A program made the position numbers and the translations under genes. Below, piece after piece: positions 14,769-22,783 of a stretch of 64,000 bases of DNA; positions within the stretch are counted from its first letter, which is position 1; every line of letters starts with the position of its first letter. Source of the DNA: Allostella vacuolata. Its GTDB lineage: Bacteria > Pseudomonadota > Alphaproteobacteria > ATCC43930 > Allostellaceae. The notes under the pieces were generated by a model, which saw only the letters and a list, made by a program, of their open reading frames with translations, made no database searches and was not told the DNA's origin. The stretch covers positions 1,240,501-1,304,500 of the forward strand of contig AP019702.1 in the NCBI GenBank assembly GCA_006739055.1. The letters are read 5' to 3'.

Positions 14769-15782
14769 TCAGGTCCCTCGGTTGGCCGGTGTCACGGTGG
14801 CATCGGGCGGCGGGTGCAGGTGGCAGGCGACGCCGCCGTCGGCGAACGGCGTCCAGGCGGGGGCTTCGACCGAGCAGATGGGCATCCGCCGCGGGCAGCG
14901 CGGGTGGAAGTGGCAGCCCTTGGGCGGATCGATCGCCGACGGCATCTCGCCCTCGATCCGCGCCAGCCGGTCGCGGGCGGCCGGGTCGGGCGGCAGCGAG
15001 GAATCGCGCAGGGCCAGGGTGTAGGGGTGCTTCGGGTCGGCGAAGACGCGCTCGACCGGGCCTTCCTCGACGATCCGGCCGAGATACATGACCGCGACCC
15101 GCTGGCAGAAGTTCCGCACCACCGCCAGGTCGTGGGAGATGAACAGGAGGCCGAGGTCGTGCTCGATGCGCAGCCCGTCCAGCAGCAGCAGGATCTGCGC
15201 CTGCACCGAGACGTCCAGCGCCGACACCGGCTCGTCGGCGACGATGAGCGGCGGGCGCAGGGCGAGCGCCCGGGCGATCGAGATCCGCTGCCGTTGCCCG
15301 CCGCTGAACTCGTGCGGGAACTTGGCCGCGGCATTCTCCGGCAGCCCTACCTCGCGCAGCAGCTCGGCCACCCGGGCGCGGATCTGGGCGCGCGACAGGC
15401 CGCCCGCGATCGCCAGCGGCTCGGCCAGCGTCGTGCCGATGGCAAGGCGCGGGTTGAGCGAGGAGAAGGGGTCCTGGAAGACCATCTGCACGCTGCGGTG
15501 CAGGCGGCGGCCGCGGGCGGAGCGGCCGGTGGTCAGTGCCTCGCCCTCGACCGTGATGCGGCCGGAATCGGGCGTCAGCAGGCCGACGATGCAGCGCGCG
15601 ACGGTCGACTTGCCGCAGCCGGATTCCCCCACCAGCCCGTAGCTCTGGCCGCGCTCGACCGTGAAGCTGACGCCGTCGATGGCGCGGACGGCCTGGCGGG
15701 GGCCGAAGCCGCCGCCCGGCACCGGGAAGAACTTGCGCAGGTCGCGCACCTCGAGGATCGGCGGCACCAATCTGGCCTTCAT
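14769..15782 (-). CDS. oligopeptide/dipeptide ABC transporter ATP-binding protein (DppF/OppF type)
   Basis: The 337-residue ATPase has Walker [11 protein letters not shown]-loop V-F-Q-D-P-F-S-S-L-N-P, signature F-S-G-G-Q-R-Q-R, and Walker B L-I-V-A-D-E-P-V-S-A-L-D. The Opp/Dpp C-terminal Cys cluster is present (G-C-H-F-H-P-R-C-P near 300, further Cys in I-C-S and A-C-H) and is likely an iron-sulfur or disulfide element of this class. Overlaps the DppD-type gene by four bases (ATG at 15782). Works as a heterodimer with it. Confidence 0.95.
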   Translation of the reverse strand: MKARLVPPILEVRDLRKFFPVPGGGFGPRQAVRAIDGVSFTVERGQSYGLVGESGCGKSTVARCIVGLLTPDSGRITVEGEALTTGRSARGRRLHRSVQMVFQDPFSSLNPRLAIGTTLAEPLAIAGGLSRAQIRARVAELLREVGLPENAAAKFPHEFSGGQRQRISIARALALRPPLIVADEPVSALDVSVQAQILLLLDGLRIEHDLGLLFISHDLAVVRNFCQRVAVMYLGRIVEEGPVERVFADPKHPYTLALRDSSLPPDPAARDRLARIEGEMPSAIDPPKGCHFHPRCPRRMPICSVEAPAWTPFADGGVACHLHPPPDATVTPANRGT

Positions 15783-16765
15783 GGCAGGGGGGCGATGCAG
15801 CGCACGCGCCGTCCGGGCTCGCCGTCCGGCGCGCGGATCGTGGGGACGGCGGCGGAGCAGGCGGGCATGGCGCGCGGGCAGCGCGGGGCGAAGCGGCAGC
15901 CGGGCGGCAGCTCGTCGAAGCGCGGCACCGCCCCGCCGATCGCCGCCAGCTTCTCCGGCCGGTCGACCCTGGGGGTCGCGGCCAGGAGGGCTGCCGTATA
16001 GGGGTGGCGCGGGGCGGCGAACAGCTCGTCGACCGTCGCCAGCTCCATGACGTGGCCGGCATAGAGCACCGCCACCCGGTCGGCGATGGCGGCGACCGCC
16101 CCCAGGTTGTGGCTGATGAAGATCATCGACATGCCGTTCTGCCGGCGCACGTCGCGCAGCAGCGCCAGCACCTGGGACTGGATGGTGACGTCGAGGCTGG
16201 TGGTCGGCTCGTCCGCGATCACCAGGGCGGGGCGGCAGGCGAGCGCGATCGCGATCATCACCCGCTGCCGCATGCCGCCCGACAGCTGGTGCGGATAGTC
16301 GCCGAGGCGGCGCTCGGGCGAGGGGATGCCGACCTCGTCGAGCAGGCGAATCGCCTCGCGCCGGGCGGTGGCGGCATCGCCGCCGTCGCGCCGCCGCACC
16401 GTCTCCTCGATCTGCCGGCCGACGGTGAGGACCGGGTTGAGGGCGTTCAGCGCCTCCTGGAAGACGACCGCCATGCCGCGGCCGCGCACCTCGCGCATGG
16501 CCGCGGCGGGCAGGGCGACCAGATCGGTGCCCTGGAACTCCACCCGGCCGGACACGGCGTAGTTCTCGGGCGGCATCAGCAGCCGGGTGATGGCCAGCGC
16601 CAGCATGCTCTTGCCGCTGCCGGACTCGCCGACGATCGCCAGGGTCTCGTCGGCGGCGAGGTCGAAGGAGACGTCGTCCAGGATAGGCAGGGCGCCGGCG
16701 CGGCGGCGCACGGCGACGCCCAGTCCCTCGACGCGCAGCAGCGGCTGGTCGGCGGGTGCGGCCAT
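15779..16765 (-). CDS. oligopeptide/dipeptide ABC transporter ATP-binding protein (DppD/OppD type)
   Basis: The protein has 328 residues: Walker A G-E-S-G-S-G-K-S-M, V-V-F-Q-E-A-L-N-A-L-N-P Q-loop typical of the D subunit, signature L-S-G-G-M-R-Q-R, Walker [13 protein letters not shown] and H-loop I-S-H-N-L-G. The C-terminal oligopeptide-transporter domain has G-C-R-F-A-P-R-C-P. Thr/Ser of the Walker A is followed by Met rather than Thr, within the normal range for Ser-type P-loops. Partner of the neighbouring DppF-type ATPase. Confidence 0.95.
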   Translation of the reverse strand: MAAPADQPLLRVEGLGVAVRRRAGALPILDDVSFDLAADETLAIVGESGSGKSMLALAITRLLMPPENYAVSGRVEFQGTDLVALPAAAMREVRGRGMAVVFQEALNALNPVLTVGRQIEETVRRRDGGDAATARREAIRLLDEVGIPSPERRLGDYPHQLSGGMRQRVMIAIALACRPALVIADEPTTSLDVTIQSQVLALLRDVRRQNGMSMIFISHNLGAVAAIADRVAVLYAGHVMELATVDELFAAPRHPYTAALLAATPRVDRPEKLAAIGGAVPRFDELPPGCRFAPRCPRAMPACSAAVPTIRAPDGEPGRRVRCIAPLP

Positions 16766-16768
16766 CGC

Positions 16769-17611
16769 TCAGACCTCCCGCAGGCGCGGGTCGACCGCGT
16801 CGCGCAGGGTGTCGCCGACCAGGTTGAGCGCCAGCACCATCGCCAGGATGACGAGGCCGGGGAACAGCGTCAGCCAGGGGGCGTCGTGCAGCAGGTTGAG
16901 CCCTTCCAGCATCATGCCGCCCAGGGTCGGCGTCGGCGGGCGGACGCCGAGGCCGAGGAAGCTGAGCGAGGCCTCGATCAGCACCGCATTGGCGGTCCAC
17001 AAGGACGCCATCACCGCCAGCTCGCCGACCACGTTGGGGGTGATGTGGCGCAGCATGATGCGCAGGTCGGAGCCGCCGACGGTGCGGCAGGCGTCGACGA
17101 ACTCTCGGTGGCTGATGGCGATCGCCGACGAGCGGGCGACGCGGGCGAACTTCGGCACCAGCGAGACGGCGATGGCGGCGATCAGCTCGACCACGCCCGG
17201 CCCCACCAGCGAGACGATCAGGAGGCACAGGATCAGGCTCGGGAACGACAGCAGCACGTCGATCACCCGGGCCGCCAGCAGGTCGACGATGCCGCCCTTG
17301 AAGCCGGCCCAGATGCCGAGCGCGCCGCCGATCACCATGCCGACCAGGGTGGCGCCCAGCCCGACCAGCAGCGAGATGCGTGCCCCCCACAGGATCCGCG
17401 AGAGGATGTCGCGGCCGAAATTGTCGGTGCCGAGCCAGTGCTGCGCCGACGGCGGCTCCAGGCGCGCCATCAGGTCCTGCTCGGCGGGGGCGTAGGGGGC
17501 GACCAGCGGGGCGGCCAGCGCCAGCAGGCAGATCGCGGCCAACGCCAGGAAGCCCCATCCGGCCGCGCGGTTGGGCGCGACCATGGCGATCGCGGTGCGC
17601 AGCGCGGTCAT
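16769..17611 (-). CDS. dipeptide ABC transporter permease (DppC type)
   Basis: The 280-residue membrane protein begins at the ATG at 17611, overlapping the DppB-type stop by four bases. The N-terminal helix (about 15-35) precedes the periplasmic H-W-L-G-T-D-N-F-G-R-D motif typical of DppC, then five helices with the EAA-like loop D-A-C-R-T-V-G-G near 165. A-S-L-S-F-L-G-L-G-V-R-P-P-T-P near 220 is the usual DppC C-terminal signature. Forms the channel with DppB. Confidence 0.94.
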   Translation of the reverse strand: MTALRTAIAMVAPNRAAGWGFLALAAICLLALAAPLVAPYAPAEQDLMARLEPPSAQHWLGTDNFGRDILSRILWGARISLLVGLGATLVGMVIGGALGIWAGFKGGIVDLLAARVIDVLLSFPSLILCLLIVSLVGPGVVELIAAIAVSLVPKFARVARSSAIAISHREFVDACRTVGGSDLRIMLRHITPNVVGELAVMASLWTANAVLIEASLSFLGLGVRPPTPTLGGMMLEGLNLLHDAPWLTLFPGLVILAMVLALNLVGDTLRDAVDPRLREV

Positions 17612-18549
17612 CGCACCTTCACCCGCGGGTCGACCAGCCCGTAGACGATGTCGGTGACGAGGTTCACCAGCACGACGATGAAGCAATAGACGATGGTCAG
17701 CCCCTGCAGCATGACGTAGTCGCGGGAATTGAGCGCGCCGATGATCAGCTTGCCGAGGCCGGGGCGGGTGAAGACGATCTCGGTCACCACCGCGTTGCCC
17801 ATCAGGATGCCGAAATAGAGCCCGGTCACGGTGACGATCGGCAGCAGGGCGTTGCGGCAGGCATGGCCGAAGACGACCGCCCTTTCCGACAGGCCCTTCA
17901 TCCGGGCGGTGCGGATGTACTGCTCGGGCAGCACCTCCAGCATGGCCGCGCGCGAGGAGCGGGCGACGAAGGCAAGGAAGATGATGCCGAGCGTCACCCC
18001 CGGCAGGATCAGGGCGGCGATCCGCCCGCCGAGCGTGCCGGTGTCGGGCGCGCTGATCACGGGGAACAGCGGGACCCAGATGGCGAACACCAGCAAGAGG
18101 CAGATGCCGAGGAAGAAGGGCGGGCAGGACAGGCCGATCAGCGACCCGAAGCGCGACAGGTAGTCGGGCAGCCGGTTGCGGGCGAGCGAGGCGGCGATCC
18201 CGATCGGCACCCCCAGCACGACGCCGAAGGCGATGGCGAACACGGTCAGCTCGATCGTGTAGGGCAGCACCCCCAGCACCTCGGCGGTGACGGCGTGGCC
18301 CGAGATCATCGAGTTGCCGAGGTCGAGGCGCAACAGGTCCCCGAGGAAGCCCAGGTACTGGACCAGCATCGGCTGGTCCAGGCCGAGCCGCGTCCGCATG
18401 GCGGCGATCGCCTCCTCGCTGGCGGAATCGCCCAGGATCGAGAGGGCCGGATCGCCCGGCAGGATGCGGGCCAGGAAGAAGACGACGGACGCCGACAGAA
18501 GCATCGTCGGCACCGCCAGCATCATCCGCTTGGCGACGAAGCGCAGCAT
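17608..18549 (-). CDS. dipeptide ABC transporter permease (DppB type)
   Basis: The 313-residue protein has the DppB start (M-L-R-F-V-A-K-R, first helix to about 30), the periplasmic segment L-G-L-D-Q-P-M-L-V-Q-Y near 55-65, and the coupling loop R-T-A-R-M-K-G-L near 200. It ends D-P-R-V-K-V-R as usual for the family. Six helices are expected. Second cistron after the binding protein; 37 bases separate them. Confidence 0.94.
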   Translation of the reverse strand: MLRFVAKRMMLAVPTMLLSASVVFFLARILPGDPALSILGDSASEEAIAAMRTRLGLDQPMLVQYLGFLGDLLRLDLGNSMISGHAVTAEVLGVLPYTIELTVFAIAFGVVLGVPIGIAASLARNRLPDYLSRFGSLIGLSCPPFFLGICLLLVFAIWVPLFPVISAPDTGTLGGRIAALILPGVTLGIIFLAFVARSSRAAMLEVLPEQYIRTARMKGLSERAVVFGHACRNALLPIVTVTGLYFGILMGNAVVTEIVFTRPGLGKLIIGALNSRDYVMLQGLTIVYCFIVVLVNLVTDIVYGLVDPRVKVR

Positions 18550-18586
18550 GGTGGCCGCTACCCCGCCGTTCCTGCCGGGCGCCCGC

Positions 18587-20176
18587 TCATTTGAGGGTGC
18601 TCTGCTCCGTCAGCATCGGGCCGAAGCTGATCGAGGCTTCCAGCTTGTGGCCGAAATCGAGCTTGGTGCTGCGCCCCCACACCTGGTCCTCGTCGAACAG
18701 GGGCACCGCACAGACATTCTCGACGATCTTCTTCTGGGCGGCGTGCCACAACTCGAGCTGGCGCTTGGGGTCCTGCTCGACCCGGGCGGCATCGATCTCC
18801 TGGTCGGCGACCGCGCAGTGGCTGAAGTTGGTGACCGCGGTCGGCTTGCCGGGCGCGCTGGCCGAATGGAAGAACTGGGTCAGGAAGATGTCGGCGACCG
18901 GGAAGCGGGCGGCGGTGTAGACGACCATGGCGCTCAGGTTCTGGCGGATCTGGGCGTGCCAGGCGGTGTGCTCCACCAGCTGCAGCTCCATGGTGATGCC
19001 GGCCTTGGCCAGCTGCGCCTGGAGCAGCTGGTAGGGCTCGACGAAGGAGCGGTTGGACCCCAGCACCTTGATGGTGATGCCGTTGGGGTACCCGGCCTCC
19101 TTCAGCAGGTGCTTGGACTTCTCCGGGTCATACTCGAAGCGCGGCACCTGGTCGGTGTAGCCGAGATAGCCGAGCGGCACGACCGAGGGGTTCGGGCTGA
19201 CCACGTCGGCGCCGACGAACTTCACGAAGTCCTGGCGGTTGATGGCGTGGGCCACCGCCTGGCGGACGCGGATGTCGTCGAACGGCTTCATCGAGGTGTT
19301 GAGGTTGATGAGGCGCAGCTCGCCCGGCCCGAACACCTCGATCGCCAGGCCCGGCGTCTGCTTCATCCGGTCGACCCAGCGCTGGTCCTTGCGGCCGTAG
19401 AAGAGGTCGAGCTCGCCCGAGCGGAAGGCGAGGTCGCGGCTCTCGTTGGCGGGGATGAAGCGATAGACGACGCGGTCGATCTTCGGCCGGCCGCGGAAAT
19501 AGGTCGGGTTGGCGACCAGCGCCACGAACTGCTTGGACCGGTATTCCTCGAGCTGGAAGGGTCCGGTGCCGATCGCCTTCGACGTGTATTGCCCGCCCGC
19601 TTCCTCGTCGGCCTTGCGGCTGATGACGTAGCCGCCGCGCTGGGCGGTGACGAGGCCGAGCAGCGAGGGCACCGGCGTCTTCAGCGTGATGCGGACGGTG
19701 CGCGGATCGACCGCCTCGACCTTGTCGAACGACTTGAAGTCGCTGGAAAAGGCCGACGTCTTCGGATTGCCGGCCCGCTTCAGGGAATAGACCACGTCGT
19801 CGGCGGTGACCTCGCCATACGCGCCGTGGAACTTGACGCCCGGGCGCAGCGTGAAGGTCCAGACCAGCCCGTCCGGGCTCTTGGTCCAGGATTCGGCGAT
19901 GTCCGGCTCGATCCGCGAGGGATCGATGGTCCCGGCCGGGAAGCGGACCAGCCCGCCATAGATCCAGGCGTGGATGACGTTGTCGATGGTCTGCGCCGAC
20001 ATGTGCGGGTCGAGCGAGCCGATGTCGGCGCCGTGGATGCCGACGCGCACGACCGATTGCGCGGGCGCCGTCTGGGCGCCCGCAGTCTGGGCGTCCGACG
20101 GGCCGGCATGCGCTGCAAGCGCGACGATGGCGGCTGCCGCCAGCAGCCCCGCGCGCCAGGTTGGTGCGATCTTCAT
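18587..20176 (-). CDS. periplasmic peptide-type solute-binding protein (SBP family 5)
   Basis: The protein has 529 residues from the ATG at 20176, preceded by GGGGAA. The signal peptide is clear (hydrophobic G-L-L-A-A-A-A-I-V-A-L-A-A-H-A, Lys at 2). Family 5 hallmarks follow: D-I-G-S-L-D-P-H near 55, the W-T-F-T-L-R-P-G-V-K-F-H core near 105-116, and G-T-G-P-F-Q-L near 195. It should bind a peptide or peptide-like ligand for the Dpp-type permeases and ATPases downstream. There are no Cys residues in the start region, so it is not a lipoprotein. Confidence 0.93.
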   Translation of the reverse strand: MKIAPTWRAGLLAAAAIVALAAHAGPSDAQTAGAQTAPAQSVVRVGIHGADIGSLDPHMSAQTIDNVIHAWIYGGLVRFPAGTIDPSRIEPDIAESWTKSPDGLVWTFTLRPGVKFHGAYGEVTADDVVYSLKRAGNPKTSAFSSDFKSFDKVEAVDPRTVRITLKTPVPSLLGLVTAQRGGYVISRKADEEAGGQYTSKAIGTGPFQLEEYRSKQFVALVANPTYFRGRPKIDRVVYRFIPANESRDLAFRSGELDLFYGRKDQRWVDRMKQTPGLAIEVFGPGELRLINLNTSMKPFDDIRVRQAVAHAINRQDFVKFVGADVVSPNPSVVPLGYLGYTDQVPRFEYDPEKSKHLLKEAGYPNGITIKVLGSNRSFVEPYQLLQAQLAKAGITMELQLVEHTAWHAQIRQNLSAMVVYTAARFPVADIFLTQFFHSASAPGKPTAVTNFSHCAVADQEIDAARVEQDPKRQLELWHAAQKKIVENVCAVPLFDEDQVWGRSTKLDFGHKLEASISFGPMLTEQSTLK

Positions 20177-20230
20177 TTCCCCGGTTCCCCTGTTCGACGT
20201 TGAAACGACCCTTGGCACCGGCAGGGCGTC

Positions 20231-21124
20231 TTATGCGCTCCCGACCGGCTCCCCGTGCAGGCCGGACTCCATCATGCCCCGCAGGACCTGGTGCAGCCGC
20301 TGGGCCATCGGCCCGGGGACGCCCTGGCCGATGGTCCGTCCGTTGATGCGGACCAGCGGCCGCACCTCGGCCATCGTACCGCATTCGAACACTTCGTCTG
20401 CGATCAGCAGATCATAGGTGGTAAGCCGGGTCTCGACCGCCGGGATGCCCTGGTCGCGGCAGATGCCGAGCAGGGTCCCGCGGGTGATGCCGCCCAGGAT
20501 GTGGCCCAGGGCCGGCGTCGCCACGACCCCGTCCTTCACCGTGAAGATGTTGCTGCTGTAGGCCTCGGCGACGTAGCCGTCGGCATCCAGCATCAGGGCG
20601 GTCTCGGCACCCGCCGCCTGGGCCTCCAGGTAGGCCAGGATGTTGTTGATGTAGTTGCAGGTCTTGGCCCGGGAATCGAACCCGGCCGGGGCCAGGCGGC
20701 GGACCGAGACGACCTGGGCGGTGATGCCGCGGTTCCACTTCTCGCGCCGGCTCTCGATGCTCTCGTGCTGGACCATGACGACGACCGTCGGCGGGCCGAG
20801 CTGGGCCATGTTGCGGATGCCGAGCGGGCCGGCGCCGCGGGTGATGATCGGGCGGACATAGCCGTCCTGCAGGCCGTTGCGCCGCGCCGTCTCGACGATG
20901 ATGTCGCGCAGCGCCTCGGCCGTCATCGGGATCTCGAAGCCGAGGTAGCGGACGGAATCGAACAGCCGCTTCAGGTGCTCCTTCAGCAGGAAGACGCGGC
21001 CGTTGACAATCTGCAGGCCCTCGAAGGCGCCGTCGCCATAGATGAAGCCGTGGTCGAACACGCTGACCTTGGCCTCGTCCCGGGGCACGAACTGGCCGTT
21101 CACATAGACGATGTCGCCGATCAT
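20231..21124 (-). CDS. class IV aminotransferase (branched-chain / D-amino acid aminotransferase fold)
   Basis: The 297-residue fold-type IV PLP enzyme has F-D-H-G-F-I-Y-G-D-G-A-F-E-G (23-36), Lys154 in R-A-K-T-C-N-Y as Schiff base, and Glu187 in V-A-E-A-Y-S-S-N-I-F for the PLP nitrogen. The pattern G-D-G-A-F-E-G is intermediate between IlvE and D-alanine aminotransferases, so stereochemistry cannot be set by eye. First gene of the Dpp-type operon; AGGAGA precedes the ATG at 21124. Its position with importer and two other PLP enzymes points to catabolism of imported amino acids or peptides rather than valine/leucine synthesis. Confidence 0.88.
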   Translation of the reverse strand: MIGDIVYVNGQFVPRDEAKVSVFDHGFIYGDGAFEGLQIVNGRVFLLKEHLKRLFDSVRYLGFEIPMTAEALRDIIVETARRNGLQDGYVRPIITRGAGPLGIRNMAQLGPPTVVVMVQHESIESRREKWNRGITAQVVSVRRLAPAGFDSRAKTCNYINNILAYLEAQAAGAETALMLDADGYVAEAYSSNIFTVKDGVVATPALGHILGGITRGTLLGICRDQGIPAVETRLTTYDLLIADEVFECGTMAEVRPLVRINGRTIGQGVPGPMAQRLHQVLRGMMESGLHGEPVGSA

Positions 21125-21193
21125 GGATTCTCCTGGGCCAGCCGGGCCCCTTCCGAAGACCCGCAGTCTGGGCGGCGGCCACCATCCGGTCAA

Positions 21194-21229
21194 ATATCAA
21201 GATCGGCATTTCCCATGCGAATCTGATAT
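21194..21229. promoter_or_regulatory. ATATCA-N24-TGATAT inverted repeat, candidate LysR site
   Basis: Perfect 6-base arms lie in the 117-base divergent region between the class IV aminotransferase operon and the LysR gene, with a nested AGAT/ATCT pair offset by one base. Long-spaced, imperfect dyads next to the regulator gene fit LysR tetramer sites. The AT-rich arms stand out in this DNA. Confidence 0.45.
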
Positions 21230-21241
21230 GGCATCGCGGCG

Positions 21242-22159
21242 ATGAACCTCCGACAGATCGATGCCTTCCGCGCGGTCATGGAATGCGGCTCGATGACGGC
21301 CGCGGCCCGCGTGCTCGGCATCTCCCAGCCCAATGTCAGCCGCCTGATCGCCCAGCTCGAGGCGGCCACCGGCTTTCCCCTGTTCGAGCGCCGGGCAGGG
21401 CGCCTGGCGACGACCGACGACGGCAACGCCTTCCATGCGGAGGTCGACCGCTCCCACGCCGGCCTGCGCCGCCTGCAGCAGGCGGCGAGCGACATCAAGG
21501 CGTTCAAGCGCGGCCGGCTGCGCATCGTCACGGTGCCGGCGCTGGGCTACGGCTTCCTGCCCAGGGCCATCCGCGCCTTCCGCCGCGACCATCCGGACGT
21601 CACCATCTCGCTGCAGCTGCGCGGCTCGCCGACCGTGATCCAGTGGGCGGGCGCCCAGCAATGCGACATCGGCATCGCCTCCAACATCGCCGAGCTGGCC
21701 GGCATCGAGGCCGAGCCGTTCGCGGTGCTGGACGGCGTCTGCGTGCTGCCGGCGGGCCATCCGCTGGCCGCATTGAGGACGATCGGGCCACGCCACCTGG
21801 AGGGGCTGGACTTCGTCTCGCTGCCGCTCGACGACGATGTCCGCGGCCAGATCGACCAGGTGTTCGAGCGGCACGGGGTCGAGCGGGTGATGTCGCTCGA
21901 GACGCAGTACAGCGCCACCCTGTGCATGCTGGTGGCCGAGGGGCTCGGGGTCAGCATCGTCAACCCGATCGCGCTCCGGGACTTCGCCCATCGCGGCCTG
22001 GTCGCTCGCCGGTTCGAGCCGGGGGTCGTGTTCCGCAGCTACCTGCTGCAGCCAAGGCACCGGCCGCACAGCCGCCTGGCCGAGGCGTTCCTGGCGACCA
22101 TGCGCCAAGTGTACGCCGAGGAGCAGGCTTTCATCCGCTCGGCGCTCGACGCCGGCTGA
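21242..22159 (+). CDS. LysR-family transcriptional regulator
   Basis: The 305-residue protein starts M-N-L-R-Q-I-D-A-F-R-A-V with a winged helix at 1-60 (A-A-A-R-V-L-G-I-S-Q-P-N-V-S-R-L-I is the recognition region). A LysR substrate-binding domain runs from about 90 to 295. It is divergent from the eight-gene transport and aminotransferase operon (21124 down to 12264), which it most likely activates; the effector would then be the imported amino acid or peptide. No riboswitch or second regulator is seen in this operon. Confidence 0.93.
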   Translation: MNLRQIDAFRAVMECGSMTAAARVLGISQPNVSRLIAQLEAATGFPLFERRAGRLATTDDGNAFHAEVDRSHAGLRRLQQAASDIKAFKRGRLRIVTVPALGYGFLPRAIRAFRRDHPDVTISLQLRGSPTVIQWAGAQQCDIGIASNIAELAGIEAEPFAVLDGVCVLPAGHPLAALRTIGPRHLEGLDFVSLPLDDDVRGQIDQVFERHGVERVMSLETQYSATLCMLVAEGLGVSIVNPIALRDFAHRGLVARRFEPGVVFRSYLLQPRHRPHSRLAEAFLATMRQVYAEEQAFIRSALDAG

Positions 22160-22223
22160 TCCGGTGGAACCTCCCGGCTCCGGCGGCGTTCCCGACGCAC
22201 CAACGCATCAGGAGCGACCCCCC

Positions 22224-22538
22224 ATGAATGTAACGAAGCTTGCCGCCGCCCTCGTGGCAGTCGGTCTCATCGCCGGGCCGATGGCGGCCTGCTCGGGCAC
22301 GTCGAAGCAGGAGAGCACCGGCGAGTATGTCGATGACGCGGCGATCAGCACCAAGGTGCGGGCGCAGCTGCTCGGCGACCGCGACCTTAACCTGTTCAAG
22401 ATCGACGTCACGACCTTCAAGGGCGTGGTACAGCTGAGCGGCTTCGTGGATTCCGCGGCTGCCAAGGCCCGCGCCACCCAGGTGGTCCGCGGCGTCGACG
22501 GCGTCGCCGGCATCCGCAACGACCTGGTCGTGAAGTAG
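22224..22538 (+). CDS. BON-domain lipoprotein (OsmY-like)
   Basis: The protein has 104 residues. The signal peptide ends in a lipobox-like G-P-M-A-A-C with Cys at about 23, so it is probably an acylated lipoprotein. One BON domain covers about 40-104 (I-S-T-K-V-R-A-Q-L-L, V-V-Q-L-S-G-F-V-D, V-R-N/I-R-N-D-L-V near the end). BON proteins are periplasmic and associate with phospholipid or envelope under osmotic and other stress. The start at 22224 has GGAG ten bases upstream; the longer open frame from 22164 would bury the signal peptide. Monocistronic. Confidence 0.9.
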   Translation: MNVTKLAAALVAVGLIAGPMAACSGTSKQESTGEYVDDAAISTKVRAQLLGDRDLNLFKIDVTTFKGVVQLSGFVDSAAAKARATQVVRGVDGVAGIRNDLVVK

Positions 22539-22652
22539 GCGCCCGAGGCCGGGGGCGCTGGCCCATCGGTTGGGGGGATTCTTCCCTGGCCCAAGTGCTG
22601 GTGGGAAAAGAAGAGATCCGAGATAGAAGCGGAGCATTGCCCGTCGGTCATT

Positions 22653-22750
22653 GCGTCCCTCGACCAGGCTCGGGATGAGGGGAATCTCGTTCTGCACAAA
22701 TGTTCGTGGAGAAAGGAAAAATCCTCATCCCGAGCGAAGTCGAGGGACGC
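22653..22750. repeat. REP-like large inverted repeat (28-nt arms)
   Basis: Arms 22653-22680 and 22723-22750 match as reverse complements at 25 of 28 positions (outer blocks GCGTCCCTCGAC and CTCGGGATGAGG exact, mismatches only in the middle), with 42 bases between. It fills most of the 245-base gap between the convergent BON and pirin genes. Base composition is lower in GC than the flanks. It looks like a dispersed intergenic palindrome rather than a gene-specific terminator. Confidence 0.65.
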
Positions 22751-22783
22751 CTTGGCCGATAGCCAGCGTCCCTCTCGCCTCGC

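Noticed and set aside
14769-17558. Apparent 929-codon protein extending the DppF ATPase upstream
   Set aside because: The upstream part is the DppD and DppC genes read in the wrong frame; the ATPase begins at 15782 with an ATGA overlap.
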